From assembly GCA_963832895.1 (NCBI GenBank), contig CAWHVQ010000015.1:248001-312000 (forward strand): a stretch of DNA of 64,000 nucleotides. Direction: 5' to 3'. Position numbers and translations under genes: made by a program. This DNA is from JAMXLO01 sp963832895 (GTDB lineage: Bacteria > Pseudomonadota > Alphaproteobacteria > Acetobacterales > Acetobacteraceae). The notes under the pieces were generated by a model. The model saw nothing but the letters and a program-made list of their open reading frames with translations, searched no databases and had not been told where the DNA came from. Positions 16,800-24,962 of the stretch are shown piece after piece (position 1 is the stretch's first letter; every line of letters starts with the position of its first letter).

Positions 16800-17600
16800 T
16801 CAATCGACTAGCCGGAACCTCAAGGGGACTTCCGCGGTCGCGGCGACCGGTTCGCCGGCACGCGTGGCCGGCACAAAGCGCCACCGCTCCACCGCGTTCA
16901 CCGCGGCGGAATCAAGGGGTGGGAAACCGCTGCTCTCGGCCACGGAGACGTTGACCGGCAACCCGGCTGGCGAGACGGCGACCCGCAGCAACACGCGTCC
17001 CTGCTCACCGCGGCGGCGGGCAATTTCCGGATAGGTTGGCGGCCGATCCGTCTCCATTCCCGCGACAGGCCGGGCCGGGACTAGGGGTGCCATCGCCGCG
17101 GCCGTGGTCGTATCAGCCGCGGGCGGCTGCACGGACGGCATCGCCTTCCTGGCCGGCGAAGGATGCTCAACCGGATGCGAGGCAACGGAGCGCCGCGGCA
17201 TGATAGGCGCCGGCAGCTTCGGTGATTCTTCGTCCTGTTGCACGTCCGGTTCAGGCGTTGCTTGCGGCGGAGCTTGGGCCGGAGGCGGCGGTGCGACCTC
17301 GGCCTTTGGCGGTGGCGGCTCCGGAGTGGGTGGCGTTGGGGCGGCAGGCGCCGCCTCGATCCGTGGCGACGGTGTCGCGAACACCAGCGCGACGGTAGGC
17401 TCGGACGGCGCCACAGGGGCCGCCCCCCGATCCGGCAGGCTTGTGATAAGCGACAGCGCGAGGCCGTGCACCAGTAGAGACGTCGCGAGGGCACGCCGAC
17501 GATGCTGGATCGTCCGGATCCGCAACAATGGCGCCAATTGCCGATGGCTCACCCGGGGTGTCGTGTCGTAACGCAGGCCGGAGACAGACGAGGCGGTCAC
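16800..17600 (-). CDS. TonB family energy-transducing protein
   Basis: A 266-residue protein: a basic cytoplasmic N-terminus, one transmembrane helix around residues 37-55 (ALATSLLVHGLALSLITSL), a long Pro/Ala/Glu-rich periplasmic spacer and a C-terminal TonB domain (PPTYPEIARRRGEQGRVLLRVAVSPAG...VERWRFVPA). TonB couples the proton motive force to outer-membrane receptors via ExbB/ExbD. No exbBD or receptor gene adjoins it. It is convergent with lexA, 8 bp apart. Confidence 0.9.
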   Translation of the reverse strand: MTASSVSGLRYDTTPRVSHRQLAPLLRIRTIQHRRRALATSLLVHGLALSLITSLPDRGAAPVAPSEPTVALVFATPSPRIEAAPAAPTPPTPEPPPPKAEVAPPPPAQAPPQATPEPDVQQDEESPKLPAPIMPRRSVASHPVEHPSPARKAMPSVQPPAADTTTAAAMAPLVPARPVAGMETDRPPTYPEIARRRGEQGRVLLRVAVSPAGLPVNVSVAESSGFPPLDSAAVNAVERWRFVPATRAGEPVAATAEVPLRFRLVD

Positions 17601-17778
17601 GCGCTGCGGCGCCCTGTCACCAGCGTCAGTTGCGCAGCGGGCACGCGTCGGACGCGCCCTTCGCTACACATGGAGGCCGCAGCTGCATGACCACGACATC
17701 GTTTCCTCCGTGGCCCTCAGACAATGTCCCGGGCGGACATATCCTTAACACTTATCGTCGGAAGTCCAGGCGTCGCTG

Positions 17779-19905
17779 TCAGCTGCCCGGTTGTGCCACG
17801 GGGAGCGCCGGTACAGCGCGGGCACGTGGCGAAGGCGGCGGCGTCACCCACGGCCTGTCACCCCGATAGGCACGATCTGTGAGGATTGTCGCGCGCGGCC
17901 CATCCAGCCAGATCGCGGTCGCCCCGTAGCGCCACACCGTGAAGCGATCGACCAGGGCTGGCCATGGTCGCGGACACAGACCGCGCGCCGGCTCCGCCGA
18001 TACGATCACCGACGCCTCGACACAGCCTTCCGGGTGCGATGCGCCTCGCACGAGCAGAGCAGCCTTTGCATTTCGCACGGGTCGCAGCAGGCACGCCTCT
18101 TCCCGGCAGGTGATGGCTCCGTCCATCTGGGCGCCATCGGCGGGTATCGGCACGGGGGCGCCCGCCGCCCAATACTGCAGCCAGGCATCTCGCGTGAACC
18201 TCGACGCACCATTTTCGTGCTGCAGGTAGACCGCGTTCTGCACGCGCACGCCAATCAGGCGCGCGTCCTCCGAGATCATGAGATCGGCCGGTCGCACCAA
18301 CAGCAGCGATCCCAGGCCGAGCATGATGACCGGCACGCCGATCAGCCGCAGCCTGCTGCGCCAGAGGCCAAGCCAGGCGATGCCGAAACCGGTTACCGCC
18401 AAACCCCACGGTGGCATATGCGGCACGTCGAGCGTCGCGGCGGGCCACGCGGCGACGGTGCGGGCCACGTAAAGAATCGCTTCGGCGCCCCAGCCCATGG
18501 GCACGAAGGCCAACCAATCGAGCCCGAACGGCAACAGCAGCAGGGCGATCAACCCAGCCGGCATCACCCAGAGCGCCGTCAACGGCACCGCGACCATATT
18601 TGCGGCCACGAAATAGATCTGGATCCGGCCAAAATGGTACGCCGCGAATGGCGCGGAAGCTGTGCCGGCGAGTGCGCTCGTCAACGCGAGTGCCGCGAGA
18701 TGCGATGCGAACCGCCGCTGCCAGGCGCCGCTGCCGCGCAGCGTGTGCAGCGCGGGTCGCAGCACCTCGTAGCCGGAGATCAGCGCCAGCACAGCGGAAA
18801 AGCTCATTTGAAGCGAGACGCCGGGTACCTGCTCCGGCTCCAGCAACATCAGAACCATGGCCGCCAGCGCCAGGCCCCGGAGCGAAATCGCCCTTCGCCC
18901 GGCGAGCACGGCAACGGTGTAGAGACACGCCATGGCGAAACTGCGCACGATCGGCACATGCATGCCGGTCAGCACCATATAGCCGCCACCGGCAGCCAAA
19001 GCCGCCAGAGCGGCCAGTTTCTTGGTCGGCCAGTGCAGACTGGCATACTCGGACGCCGCAAACGCGAGGCGCGCGAATGCCAGCGTCCAGCCCATGACGA
19101 TGCCGATATGCAGTCCCGCGACCGCCAGCAGATGCGCCAGCCCCGAGGCGCGGAAAGCCTCGTGGTCGGGCGGCGGAATGCCGGTCGTGATCCCGGTGAG
19201 CAGAGTGACCGACACCGCGCCGGCAGCACCGGGCACCACCGCCGAGATGTGCTGGACGATCGTCTCACGCAGGCGCTGAACCAGGCGGAGCGGACCTTTC
19301 GGTGGCGTCTCAGCGATCCGCTCCACCGGACCCAACGCGTATCCGGAGCCACCCTGTCCGCTGAACCAGGCATCGCGCTGGAGGTCCCAGGCGCCGGGAT
19401 AGGCGGGCGGCATCGGAGGGCGGACCAGCACGCGCAGCCGGACCGCGTCGCCGGTCGCGACCGCCTGCGAGTCGCCCTTTTTCAACCGGATCCGGACCCA
19501 GCGCTGTAGTTCGTCGCCACCGTCGAGTCGCACCGCTTCCAGTCCAATGCGTCTTCCTTCGGGAAACTGCTCCACGGAGCGGACTGTGCCGGTCAGGATG
19601 GTCGCATGCCGCGGCAACGCTGCCCGGGGCAACGCGCGCGCCGTGGCAAACTGCGCTGCGGCGAAGCCGATGGCCGCTGCCGCAAGGCTCATTGCGACGG
19701 CACGCAACACATCGTGGCGTCTCAGCAGCACCACGCCGCAGGCAGCCGGGATCGCAATCGCGCTTCCCAGCCACAGTGCCGGCTCCGTGCGCAACGCGAA
19801 ATAGCAAAGCACGCCGGTGCCCATGAACACCGGCAGCCATGGCGCGAAACGTCCTCGTTCAGCCGCCTGCCAGTCGTTCAGCCATGCCACGACCGTTTGC
19901 TGCAC
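17779..19905 (-). CDS. comEC: ComEC/Rec2 family DNA-uptake channel protein
   Basis: About 708 residues if translation begins at GTG 19905; the frame stays open to 20256 but that part overlaps gltX and is not family-like. N-terminal helices and a DUF4131 region (TGTVRSVEQFPEGRRIGLEAV) precede the Competence domain (LLTGITTGIPPPDHEAFRASGLAHLLAVAGLHIGI, with many membrane helices). The C-terminal part lacks the HxHxDH metal-binding motif of the metallo-beta-lactamase domain, as is common in alphaproteobacteria. The product forms the inner-membrane channel for incoming single-stranded DNA. It is divergent from gltX; dprA lies 5 kb away. Confidence 0.9.
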   Translation of the reverse strand: MQQTVVAWLNDWQAAERGRFAPWLPVFMGTGVLCYFALRTEPALWLGSAIAIPAACGVVLLRRHDVLRAVAMSLAAAAIGFAAAQFATARALPRAALPRHATILTGTVRSVEQFPEGRRIGLEAVRLDGGDELQRWVRIRLKKGDSQAVATGDAVRLRVLVRPPMPPAYPGAWDLQRDAWFSGQGGSGYALGPVERIAETPPKGPLRLVQRLRETIVQHISAVVPGAAGAVSVTLLTGITTGIPPPDHEAFRASGLAHLLAVAGLHIGIVMGWTLAFARLAFAASEYASLHWPTKKLAALAALAAGGGYMVLTGMHVPIVRSFAMACLYTVAVLAGRRAISLRGLALAAMVLMLLEPEQVPGVSLQMSFSAVLALISGYEVLRPALHTLRGSGAWQRRFASHLAALALTSALAGTASAPFAAYHFGRIQIYFVAANMVAVPLTALWVMPAGLIALLLLPFGLDWLAFVPMGWGAEAILYVARTVAAWPAATLDVPHMPPWGLAVTGFGIAWLGLWRSRLRLIGVPVIMLGLGSLLLVRPADLMISEDARLIGVRVQNAVYLQHENGASRFTRDAWLQYWAAGAPVPIPADGAQMDGAITCREEACLLRPVRNAKAALLVRGASHPEGCVEASVIVSAEPARGLCPRPWPALVDRFTVWRYGATAIWLDGPRATILTDRAYRGDRPWVTPPPSPRARAVPALPVAQPGS

Positions 19906-19965
19906 ATGCGCGATGTTATCGCCGCCGCCTCTACAGCCGGTGAAGGCACGTGCTAAATCAGCGCC

Positions 19966-21360
19966 ATGACTGTTCGCGCGCGCTTCGCACCCAGTCCGAC
20001 CGGCCTGCTGCATATCGGCAGCGCCCGGACGGCCCTGTTCAACTACCTGTTCGCTCGCCACCATGGCGGCGAATTTCTGCTCCGCATCGAGGACACCGAT
20101 CGCGAACGCAGCACGGACTCGGCGACGCGGGTTATCATCGAAGGCCTGGACTGGCTCGGCATCACGCCGGACCAGCCACCGGTATATCAGTCGACGCGTT
20201 CGGCGCGGCACGCCGAGATCGCGCGTCAGATGCTGGCCGCCGGCCACGCCTATCATTGCTACTGCACCGCCGAGGACTTGCGGCAGATGCGCGAGCAGGC
20301 GCTGGCCGAGGGCCGCTCACCACGTTACGACGGGCGCTGGCGCGATCGCGACCCGGCCGAAGCGCCGCCCGGCGTGGCGCCCGCGATCCGTCTGAAGGCA
20401 CCGCGCGACGGCGACACCGTGGTCGAGGATCTCGTGCAGGGCCCGGTGCGTGTCGCCAATGCCGAACTGGACGACATGATCATCCTGCGCAGCGACGGCA
20501 CGCCAACCTACAACCACTCGGTGGTCGTGGACGACCATGACATGGGCATCACCCATGTCATCCGCGGTGATGACCACCTGACCAACACGTTCCGCCAGGT
20601 GCAGATCTATCAGGCCATGGGCTGGGCCCTGCCGCGGTTCGCGCATGTTCCGCTGATCCACGGGCCCGATGGCACCAAGCTGTCCAAGCGGCGCCACGCC
20701 GTGTCGGCACTGGAGTTTCGCGAGCAGGGTTATCTGCCGGAAGCGCTGTGCAACTACCTGCTGCGCCTCGGCTGGGGCCATGGCGATGCGGAGGTGCTCG
20801 ATCGCGACGAGATGATCCGGCTGTTCGATCTCGACGGAGTTGGTCGCGCGCCCAGCCGGATGGACTATGCGAAGCTCACCAACCTGAACGGACATTACAT
20901 TCGTCACGCCGACGACGACCGACTGACCCGCGAGGTGCTCGAGCGCCTCGCGCATCGCACCGACCTGGCACTCGGTTCCCGCGCTGCAGGCCGCATCCGC
21001 GCGCTGATGCCTGCGTTGAAGGAGCGCGCCAAGACTCTGATAGAACTCGCAGATGCTGCTGCTTTCCTGGCGCGCCCGCTGCCGCTGCCGATGGAGCCGA
21101 AGGCGGCCGCATTGCTGACGCCGGAGGCGAGGCTGATGCTGCGCGATGTCTCTGGGGCACTAGCCGCGACAGAATTCACCCCATTGGCGATCGATGCCAC
21201 GCTGCGGACGTTTGCCGAGACGAGCGGGCGTAAGCTAGGCCAGGTGGCGCAACCGCTGCGCGCGGCGCTGACCGGCAGCACGGCGAGTCCAGGCATCGAT
21301 GCGACTTTGGCGGCGCTCGGCAAGGAAGAGGTGCTGGCGAGGCTCGCCGCGGTCGTCTGA
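19966..21360 (+). CDS. gltX: Glutamate-tRNA ligase
   Basis: A 464-residue class Ib synthetase with the HIGH motif in PSPTGLLHIGSARTALFNY and the KMSKS motif in GTKLSKRRHAV. A C-terminal helical anticodon-binding domain follows. It charges tRNA-Glu, and possibly tRNA-Gln before amidotransferase action. Alphaproteobacteria often have two copies, so discrimination cannot be judged here. The 60-bp gap to comEC should hold both divergent promoters. Confidence 0.97.
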   Translation: MTVRARFAPSPTGLLHIGSARTALFNYLFARHHGGEFLLRIEDTDRERSTDSATRVIIEGLDWLGITPDQPPVYQSTRSARHAEIARQMLAAGHAYHCYCTAEDLRQMREQALAEGRSPRYDGRWRDRDPAEAPPGVAPAIRLKAPRDGDTVVEDLVQGPVRVANAELDDMIILRSDGTPTYNHSVVVDDHDMGITHVIRGDDHLTNTFRQVQIYQAMGWALPRFAHVPLIHGPDGTKLSKRRHAVSALEFREQGYLPEALCNYLLRLGWGHGDAEVLDRDEMIRLFDLDGVGRAPSRMDYAKLTNLNGHYIRHADDDRLTREVLERLAHRTDLALGSRAAGRIRALMPALKERAKTLIELADAAAFLARPLPLPMEPKAAALLTPEARLMLRDVSGALAATEFTPLAIDATLRTFAETSGRKLGQVAQPLRAALTGSTASPGIDATLAALGKEEVLARLAAVV

Positions 21361-21386
21361 CGCTCGCGAAAATAAATTTCTCGAAT

Positions 21387-21400
21387 TTGATCTGGATCAA
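21387..21400 (+). promoter_or_regulatory. FNR/FixK-type binding site
   Basis: TTGAT-CTGG-ATCAA is a perfect inverted repeat identical to the FNR-family consensus TTGAT-N4-ATCAA. Its centre is 21393.5. A -10-like CATTCT lies at 21423-21428, which puts the expected start near 21435-21436, so the site sits at -41.5, the class II activation position. It lies downstream of gltX and in front of the small RNA candidate, and should respond to oxygen limitation through an FNR/FixK protein. Confidence 0.75.
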
Positions 21401-21435
21401 TGCCGCGGGCGGCCTGACGCCGCATTCTACGCGGC

Positions 21436-21521
21436 GTGAGGTTGGCGGGTTCTACCCGCTCCTGCCTCTCTCTTGGACTCCTCCCCATACCCTTGGCGGC
21501 GCTTCGGCGCCGCTTTTTTTC
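21436..21521 (+). ncRNA. Candidate FNR-activated trans-acting small RNA with anti-Shine-Dalgarno motif
   Basis: The predicted transcript is about 86 nt from the class II start to a strong intrinsic terminator. A 5' hairpin GCGGGT-TCT-ACCCGC (21445-21459) is followed by a pyrimidine-rich unpaired stretch with CTCCTG and ACTCCTCCCC (21477-21486). That stretch is complementary to Shine-Dalgarno sequences, and the terminator stem follows. This is the architecture of anti-SD regulatory RNAs known in other alphaproteobacteria. No protein-coding potential is apparent. It is inferred from sequence alone. Confidence 0.6.
21495..21521 (+). terminator. Rho-independent terminator
   Basis: A perfect 7-bp stem GCGGCGC-TTCG-GCGCCGC (21496-21513) with a stable UUCG-type tetraloop is followed by seven T residues. 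It lies 135 bp after the gltX stop, beyond the FNR site, so it better fits the end of the small RNA. It would also stop read-through from gltX into the pyrB region. Confidence 0.9.
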
Positions 21522-21628
21522 TTTCAATACGGGATTTTACCAACTGTTTTTGCCAAGTGACTTCATCAATTGTGAACCACCGGCGGCGATAGTCGGTTGG
21601 CAGGCAGAGAAGCGGGCGGACCCTGGCG

Positions 21629-22114
21629 ATGCGCGCAAATGACGGACACTCCAGTAGTACAGGCACCCTTCTCCTTGGAATCGTTGCGATTGCTCTGGCG
21701 GGGATGGTCGGCACCATCGGGCTGGTCCACCAGATCGATGATTTCGGCCCGAAGGTGGGCGATATCGTCTCCTTCGATCCGCTCGACCCGATCTCGCACG
21801 ACATGCACGCGCGCGTGGCCGCGATGCCGGTCGATGACAAGCCAGGCGTGGCCTGCGTCCTGGACGTGCGGACCATGCACGCCAACGGCGGCAGCGTGAT
21901 CGTCGAGTTGCGGGAGCCGCAACCCAGTTTCGGCTACCGTGTGCACTGGGCTGGAGCGCACAGCAGCAATGACGGCGCCGATTGCGGCGCATCTGCCGAC
22001 CTCTTGGTAAACCTCGATGATGTCGAGCTTCTGGCGATGGCAGCCGGCGGTTATGGCGCTCCGGCGAGCAAGCATGTCGCCCTCCTTCTGGGTTCCGCCA
22101 CCGCCGCACAGTGA
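21629..22114 (+). CDS. Hypothetical membrane-anchored protein
   Basis: A 161-residue protein with one N-terminal hydrophobic segment (TGTLLLGIVAIALAGMVGTIGLVH), followed by a soluble, probably periplasmic domain containing two cysteines (VACVLDVRTMHANGGSVIVELRE...DGADCGASADLLV). A disulfide is possible. No family is recognised. It precedes pyrB by 57 bp but has no obvious link to pyrimidine synthesis. Confidence 0.65.
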   Translation: MRANDGHSSSTGTLLLGIVAIALAGMVGTIGLVHQIDDFGPKVGDIVSFDPLDPISHDMHARVAAMPVDDKPGVACVLDVRTMHANGGSVIVELREPQPSFGYRVHWAGAHSSNDGADCGASADLLVNLDDVELLAMAAGGYGAPASKHVALLLGSATAAQ

Positions 22115-22171
22115 CCTGCCGGCAATGCCGCAAACATTGACGGCCCTCGGAGGTTTCTGCGACCTAGGGTC

Positions 22172-23110
22172 GTGTCGTACCGACAAAAGCACCTGCTGGC
22201 GGTCGAGGGCCTCCACCCGCCCGAGATCGGCCATCTGCTCGACCTGGCGGAGAGCTACGTGCTGCTCAACCGTTCGGGCAAGACACAACGCGACCTGCTG
22301 CGCGGGCGCACGCTGATCAACCTGTTCTTCGAGGACTCGACGCGAACGCGCACCAGCTTCGAGCTGGCCGGCAAGCGGTTGGGCGCTGACGTGATCAACA
22401 TGTCGGTCGCAACCTCCTCGGTCAGCAAAGGCGAAACGCTGCTCGACACAGCGGCAACTCTGAACGCCATGCACTGCGACCTGCTGGTCGTCCGCCACGA
22501 TCAGTCAGGCGCGCCCAACCTGCTGGCGCAGAAGGTCGATGCCGCGGTGATCAACGCCGGCGATGGCACTCACGAGCATCCCACCCAGGCGCTGCTCGAC
22601 GCCCTGACCATCCGCCGGCGCAAGGGACGGCTCGAGGGGCTGACGGTGGCGATCTGCGGCGACATTCTGCACTCGCGGGTCGCTCGCTCCAACATCCACC
22701 TGCTCACGACGATGGGCAGCCGGGTGCGTGTGGTCGGGCCCCCGACACTGATGCCGGCCGAGGCGGAGCGGCTCGGAGTGGAGGTGTTCCACGACATGGA
22801 ACATGGCCTCGCCGACGCCGACATCGTGATGATGCTGCGGCTGCAACGCGAACGGATGCAGGGCGGTCTGGTGCCAAGCGCGCGCGAGTACTTTCGTTTC
22901 TTCGGCCTTGATGCGGCGAAGCTCTCCGTCGCAAAGCCGGATGCCCTCGTGATGCATCCTGGGCCGATGAACCGCGGTGTCGAGATCGACAGCGCCGTCG
23001 CCGACGATCCACAGCGGAGCGTGATCCGCGAGCAGGTGGAAATGGGCGTCGCAGTCCGCATGGCGGTCCTCGACACGCTGTCGCGTGGATACGGGCGTAA
23101 TGAGCCCTGA
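22172..23110 (+). CDS. pyrB: Aspartate carbamoyltransferase catalytic subunit
   Basis: A 312-residue protein starting at GTG. It has the carbamoyl-phosphate motif FFEDSTRTRTSFE, the HPTQALLD motif and the aspartate-binding region HPGPMNRGVE. It condenses carbamoyl phosphate with aspartate in de novo UMP synthesis. It overlaps the next gene, an inactive-looking dihydroorotase homologue, by 11 bases, matching organisms where the PyrB-PyrC' pair forms a dodecamer. No pyrI-type regulatory subunit is present. Confidence 0.96.
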   Translation: MSYRQKHLLAVEGLHPPEIGHLLDLAESYVLLNRSGKTQRDLLRGRTLINLFFEDSTRTRTSFELAGKRLGADVINMSVATSSVSKGETLLDTAATLNAMHCDLLVVRHDQSGAPNLLAQKVDAAVINAGDGTHEHPTQALLDALTIRRRKGRLEGLTVAICGDILHSRVARSNIHLLTTMGSRVRVVGPPTLMPAEAERLGVEVFHDMEHGLADADIVMMLRLQRERMQGGLVPSAREYFRFFGLDAAKLSVAKPDALVMHPGPMNRGVEIDSAVADDPQRSVIREQVEMGVAVRMAVLDTLSRGYGRNEP

Positions 23111-24377
23111 TACGTTCTTCGCCGGCGTCCGCCTGCTGGACCCGGCGTCAGGCGTTGATCTTTATGGCGATCTGGTTGTCCGCGACGGCCTGATCGTCGA
23201 TCTAGGACCCGGCCTGGGCCGGCCGGACGGTGCGACGGTGATTGCCGAGGATGGTGCGATCCTCTGTCCGGGCCTCGTCGATATGCGGGCGGCTCTCGGT
23301 GAGCCGGGGTACGAGTACCGCGAGACCATTGCCTCCGCTGCGGAGGCGGCAGCAGCCGGCGGCATCACCACGCTCGCCGCCCTGCCCAACTCCCTCCCCG
23401 CCATCGACGACCCCGCCCTGGTGCGTCTGCTGCGGGCGCGTGGCGAGGAAACCGGCAGTCTGACCATCGTCCCCTATGGCGCGGTCACTGCCGGTTGCCG
23501 CGGTGAAGAGCTGGCAGAGCTTGGGTTGCTGGCCGAGGCGGGCGCGGTCGCGTTCACCGATGGAAACCGCGCCATCGGCTCGGCCCGATTGATGCGCGTC
23601 GCACTGACATACGCGCGGGGCTTCGGTGCCCGGATCGTGCAGCATCCCGAGGAACCATCGCTCGCGGCCGGCGGCACGGCCACCGAGGGCGAGCTGGCAA
23701 CCAGGCTCGGCCTTCCGGGCATCCCGGCGGCGGCCGAGGCAATCCTGGTCGCCCGGGATATCCGGCTGGCCGCGCTAACCGGCGGGGCGCTGCATTTTGC
23801 TCATATATCAACGGCTGAGGCGCTGGCGCTGATCCGCCAGGCCAAGTCCGACGGGCTGGCCGTGACCTGCGACACCGCGCCGCCCTATTTCGACCTCAAC
23901 GAGACGGCGATCGGCGACTTTCGGACCTACGCCAAACTGTCTCCGCCGCTGCGCAAGGAGGTGGACCGGCTGGCGGTGGTCGCGGCTTTGGCCGACGGCA
24001 CAATCGATGCGATCGCCTCGGACCATCAGCCGCGCGACGCCGATGACAAGCGCCAACCATTCGCCCAGGCCACACCGGGCGGTGCCGGGCTGGCCACACT
24101 GCTCGGCGTGACGCTCGCGCAGGTTCATAGCGGCGCGCTGACACTGCCACGCGCGATCGAGCTGCTGACTGCCCAGCCGGCCGCACTGCTGCGCATCGAC
24201 GCGGGACACCTCGCGAAAGGCCGCCCCGCCGATCTTTGCCTGTTCCATCCCGAGCGCATCTGGCAGGTGGAAGCCGGACGGCTCCCCGGCAAGGCGCAGA
24301 ACACGCCGTTCGACGGCCGAGCGCTGGAGGGAGTGGTTCTGGGAACCTGGAAGGCCGGCAGGCGGGTGTTCGGTTAG
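23100..24377 (+). CDS. Dihydroorotase-like protein PyrC' (probably catalytically inactive)
   Basis: A 425-residue amidohydrolase-fold protein from ATG 23100 overlapping pyrB. The canonical metal motif D-x-H-x-H is replaced by D61-M-R63-A-A65, so both N-terminal His ligands are lost. The usual TPHH-type histidine is replaced in CDTAPPYFDLNE, and no carboxylated lysine is evident. The HFAHIST and SDHQPRD segments remain. In pseudomonads such PyrC' proteins are structural partners of PyrB, so an active PyrC must be encoded elsewhere. It is often annotated simply as dihydroorotase. Confidence 0.85.
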   Translation: MSPDTFFAGVRLLDPASGVDLYGDLVVRDGLIVDLGPGLGRPDGATVIAEDGAILCPGLVDMRAALGEPGYEYRETIASAAEAAAAGGITTLAALPNSLPAIDDPALVRLLRARGEETGSLTIVPYGAVTAGCRGEELAELGLLAEAGAVAFTDGNRAIGSARLMRVALTYARGFGARIVQHPEEPSLAAGGTATEGELATRLGLPGIPAAAEAILVARDIRLAALTGGALHFAHISTAEALALIRQAKSDGLAVTCDTAPPYFDLNETAIGDFRTYAKLSPPLRKEVDRLAVVAALADGTIDAIASDHQPRDADDKRQPFAQATPGGAGLATLLGVTLAQVHSGALTLPRAIELLTAQPAALLRIDAGHLAKGRPADLCLFHPERIWQVEAGRLPGKAQNTPFDGRALEGVVLGTWKAGRRVFG

Positions 24378-24962
24378 ATGGCGCCCATTGCATTCCTGCT
24401 TCCTGGCTACCTGCTGGGTTCGATCCCGTTCGGTCTGATACTCACCCGTGCCGCCGGACTGGGCGACATCCGCGGCATCGGTTCCGGCAATATCGGTGCC
24501 ACCAACGTTCTGCGCACGGGCAACAAGGCGCTGGCCGCGGCCACGCTGCTGCTCGACGGCATAAAGGGTGCCGCCGCTGTCCTGATCGCCCTGTGGTGGG
24601 GTGGTCATGCGGCAATTCTTTGGGCCGGCGTCGGTGCGGTGCTGGGACACGCGGCCCCGGTCTGGCTTGGCTTCAAGGGAGGCAAGGGAGTGGCCACGTC
24701 CTACGGCGTGCTGATCGCTGCCGCGTGGCCGGTTGGACTGTGCGCCGGAGCCGTCTGGTTGGCGACGGCGGCGCTGGCGCGCATGTCATCCCTCGCCGCC
24801 CTCGCATCATTCGCGCTCGCGCCGGTCCTTGCCGCCATCCTGGGCGACGTGACCATCGTTAAGCTTGCGTTGGTAATCGCCGTGCTGGTGTTCGCCCGTC
24901 ATCATACGAACATCCGCCGCCTGATCGCAGGCACCGAGCCGCGCATTGGTCAAAAAGCATGA
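24378..24962 (+). CDS. plsY: Glycerol-3-phosphate acyltransferase PlsY
   Basis: A 194-residue integral membrane protein starting directly after the pyrC' stop. It has the PlsY motifs IGSGNIGATNVLR and GHAAPVWLGFKGGKGVAT and about five transmembrane helices. PlsY acylates glycerol-3-phosphate at sn-1 using acyl-phosphate, starting phospholipid synthesis. The pyrC-plsY-dprA-topA order is common in alphaproteobacteria. It overlaps the dprA start by 17 bases. Confidence 0.95.
   Translation: MAPIAFLLPGYLLGSIPFGLILTRAAGLGDIRGIGSGNIGATNVLRTGNKALAAATLLLDGIKGAAAVLIALWWGGHAAILWAGVGAVLGHAAPVWLGFKGGKGVATSYGVLIAAAWPVGLCAGAVWLATAALARMSSLAALASFALAPVLAAILGDVTIVKLALVIAVLVFARHHTNIRRLIAGTEPRIGQKA

Noticed and set aside
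17601..17778. Possible gene between the TonB-family gene and comEC
   Set aside because: Frames here are short, without ribosome sites, and overlap the ends of the neighbours in other frames.
21441..21465. GCGGGTTCTACCCGC resembles a tRNA T arm
   Set aside because: No acceptor, D or anticodon arms flank it, and the TTCGA loop is missing; it fits the 5' hairpin of the small RNA candidate.
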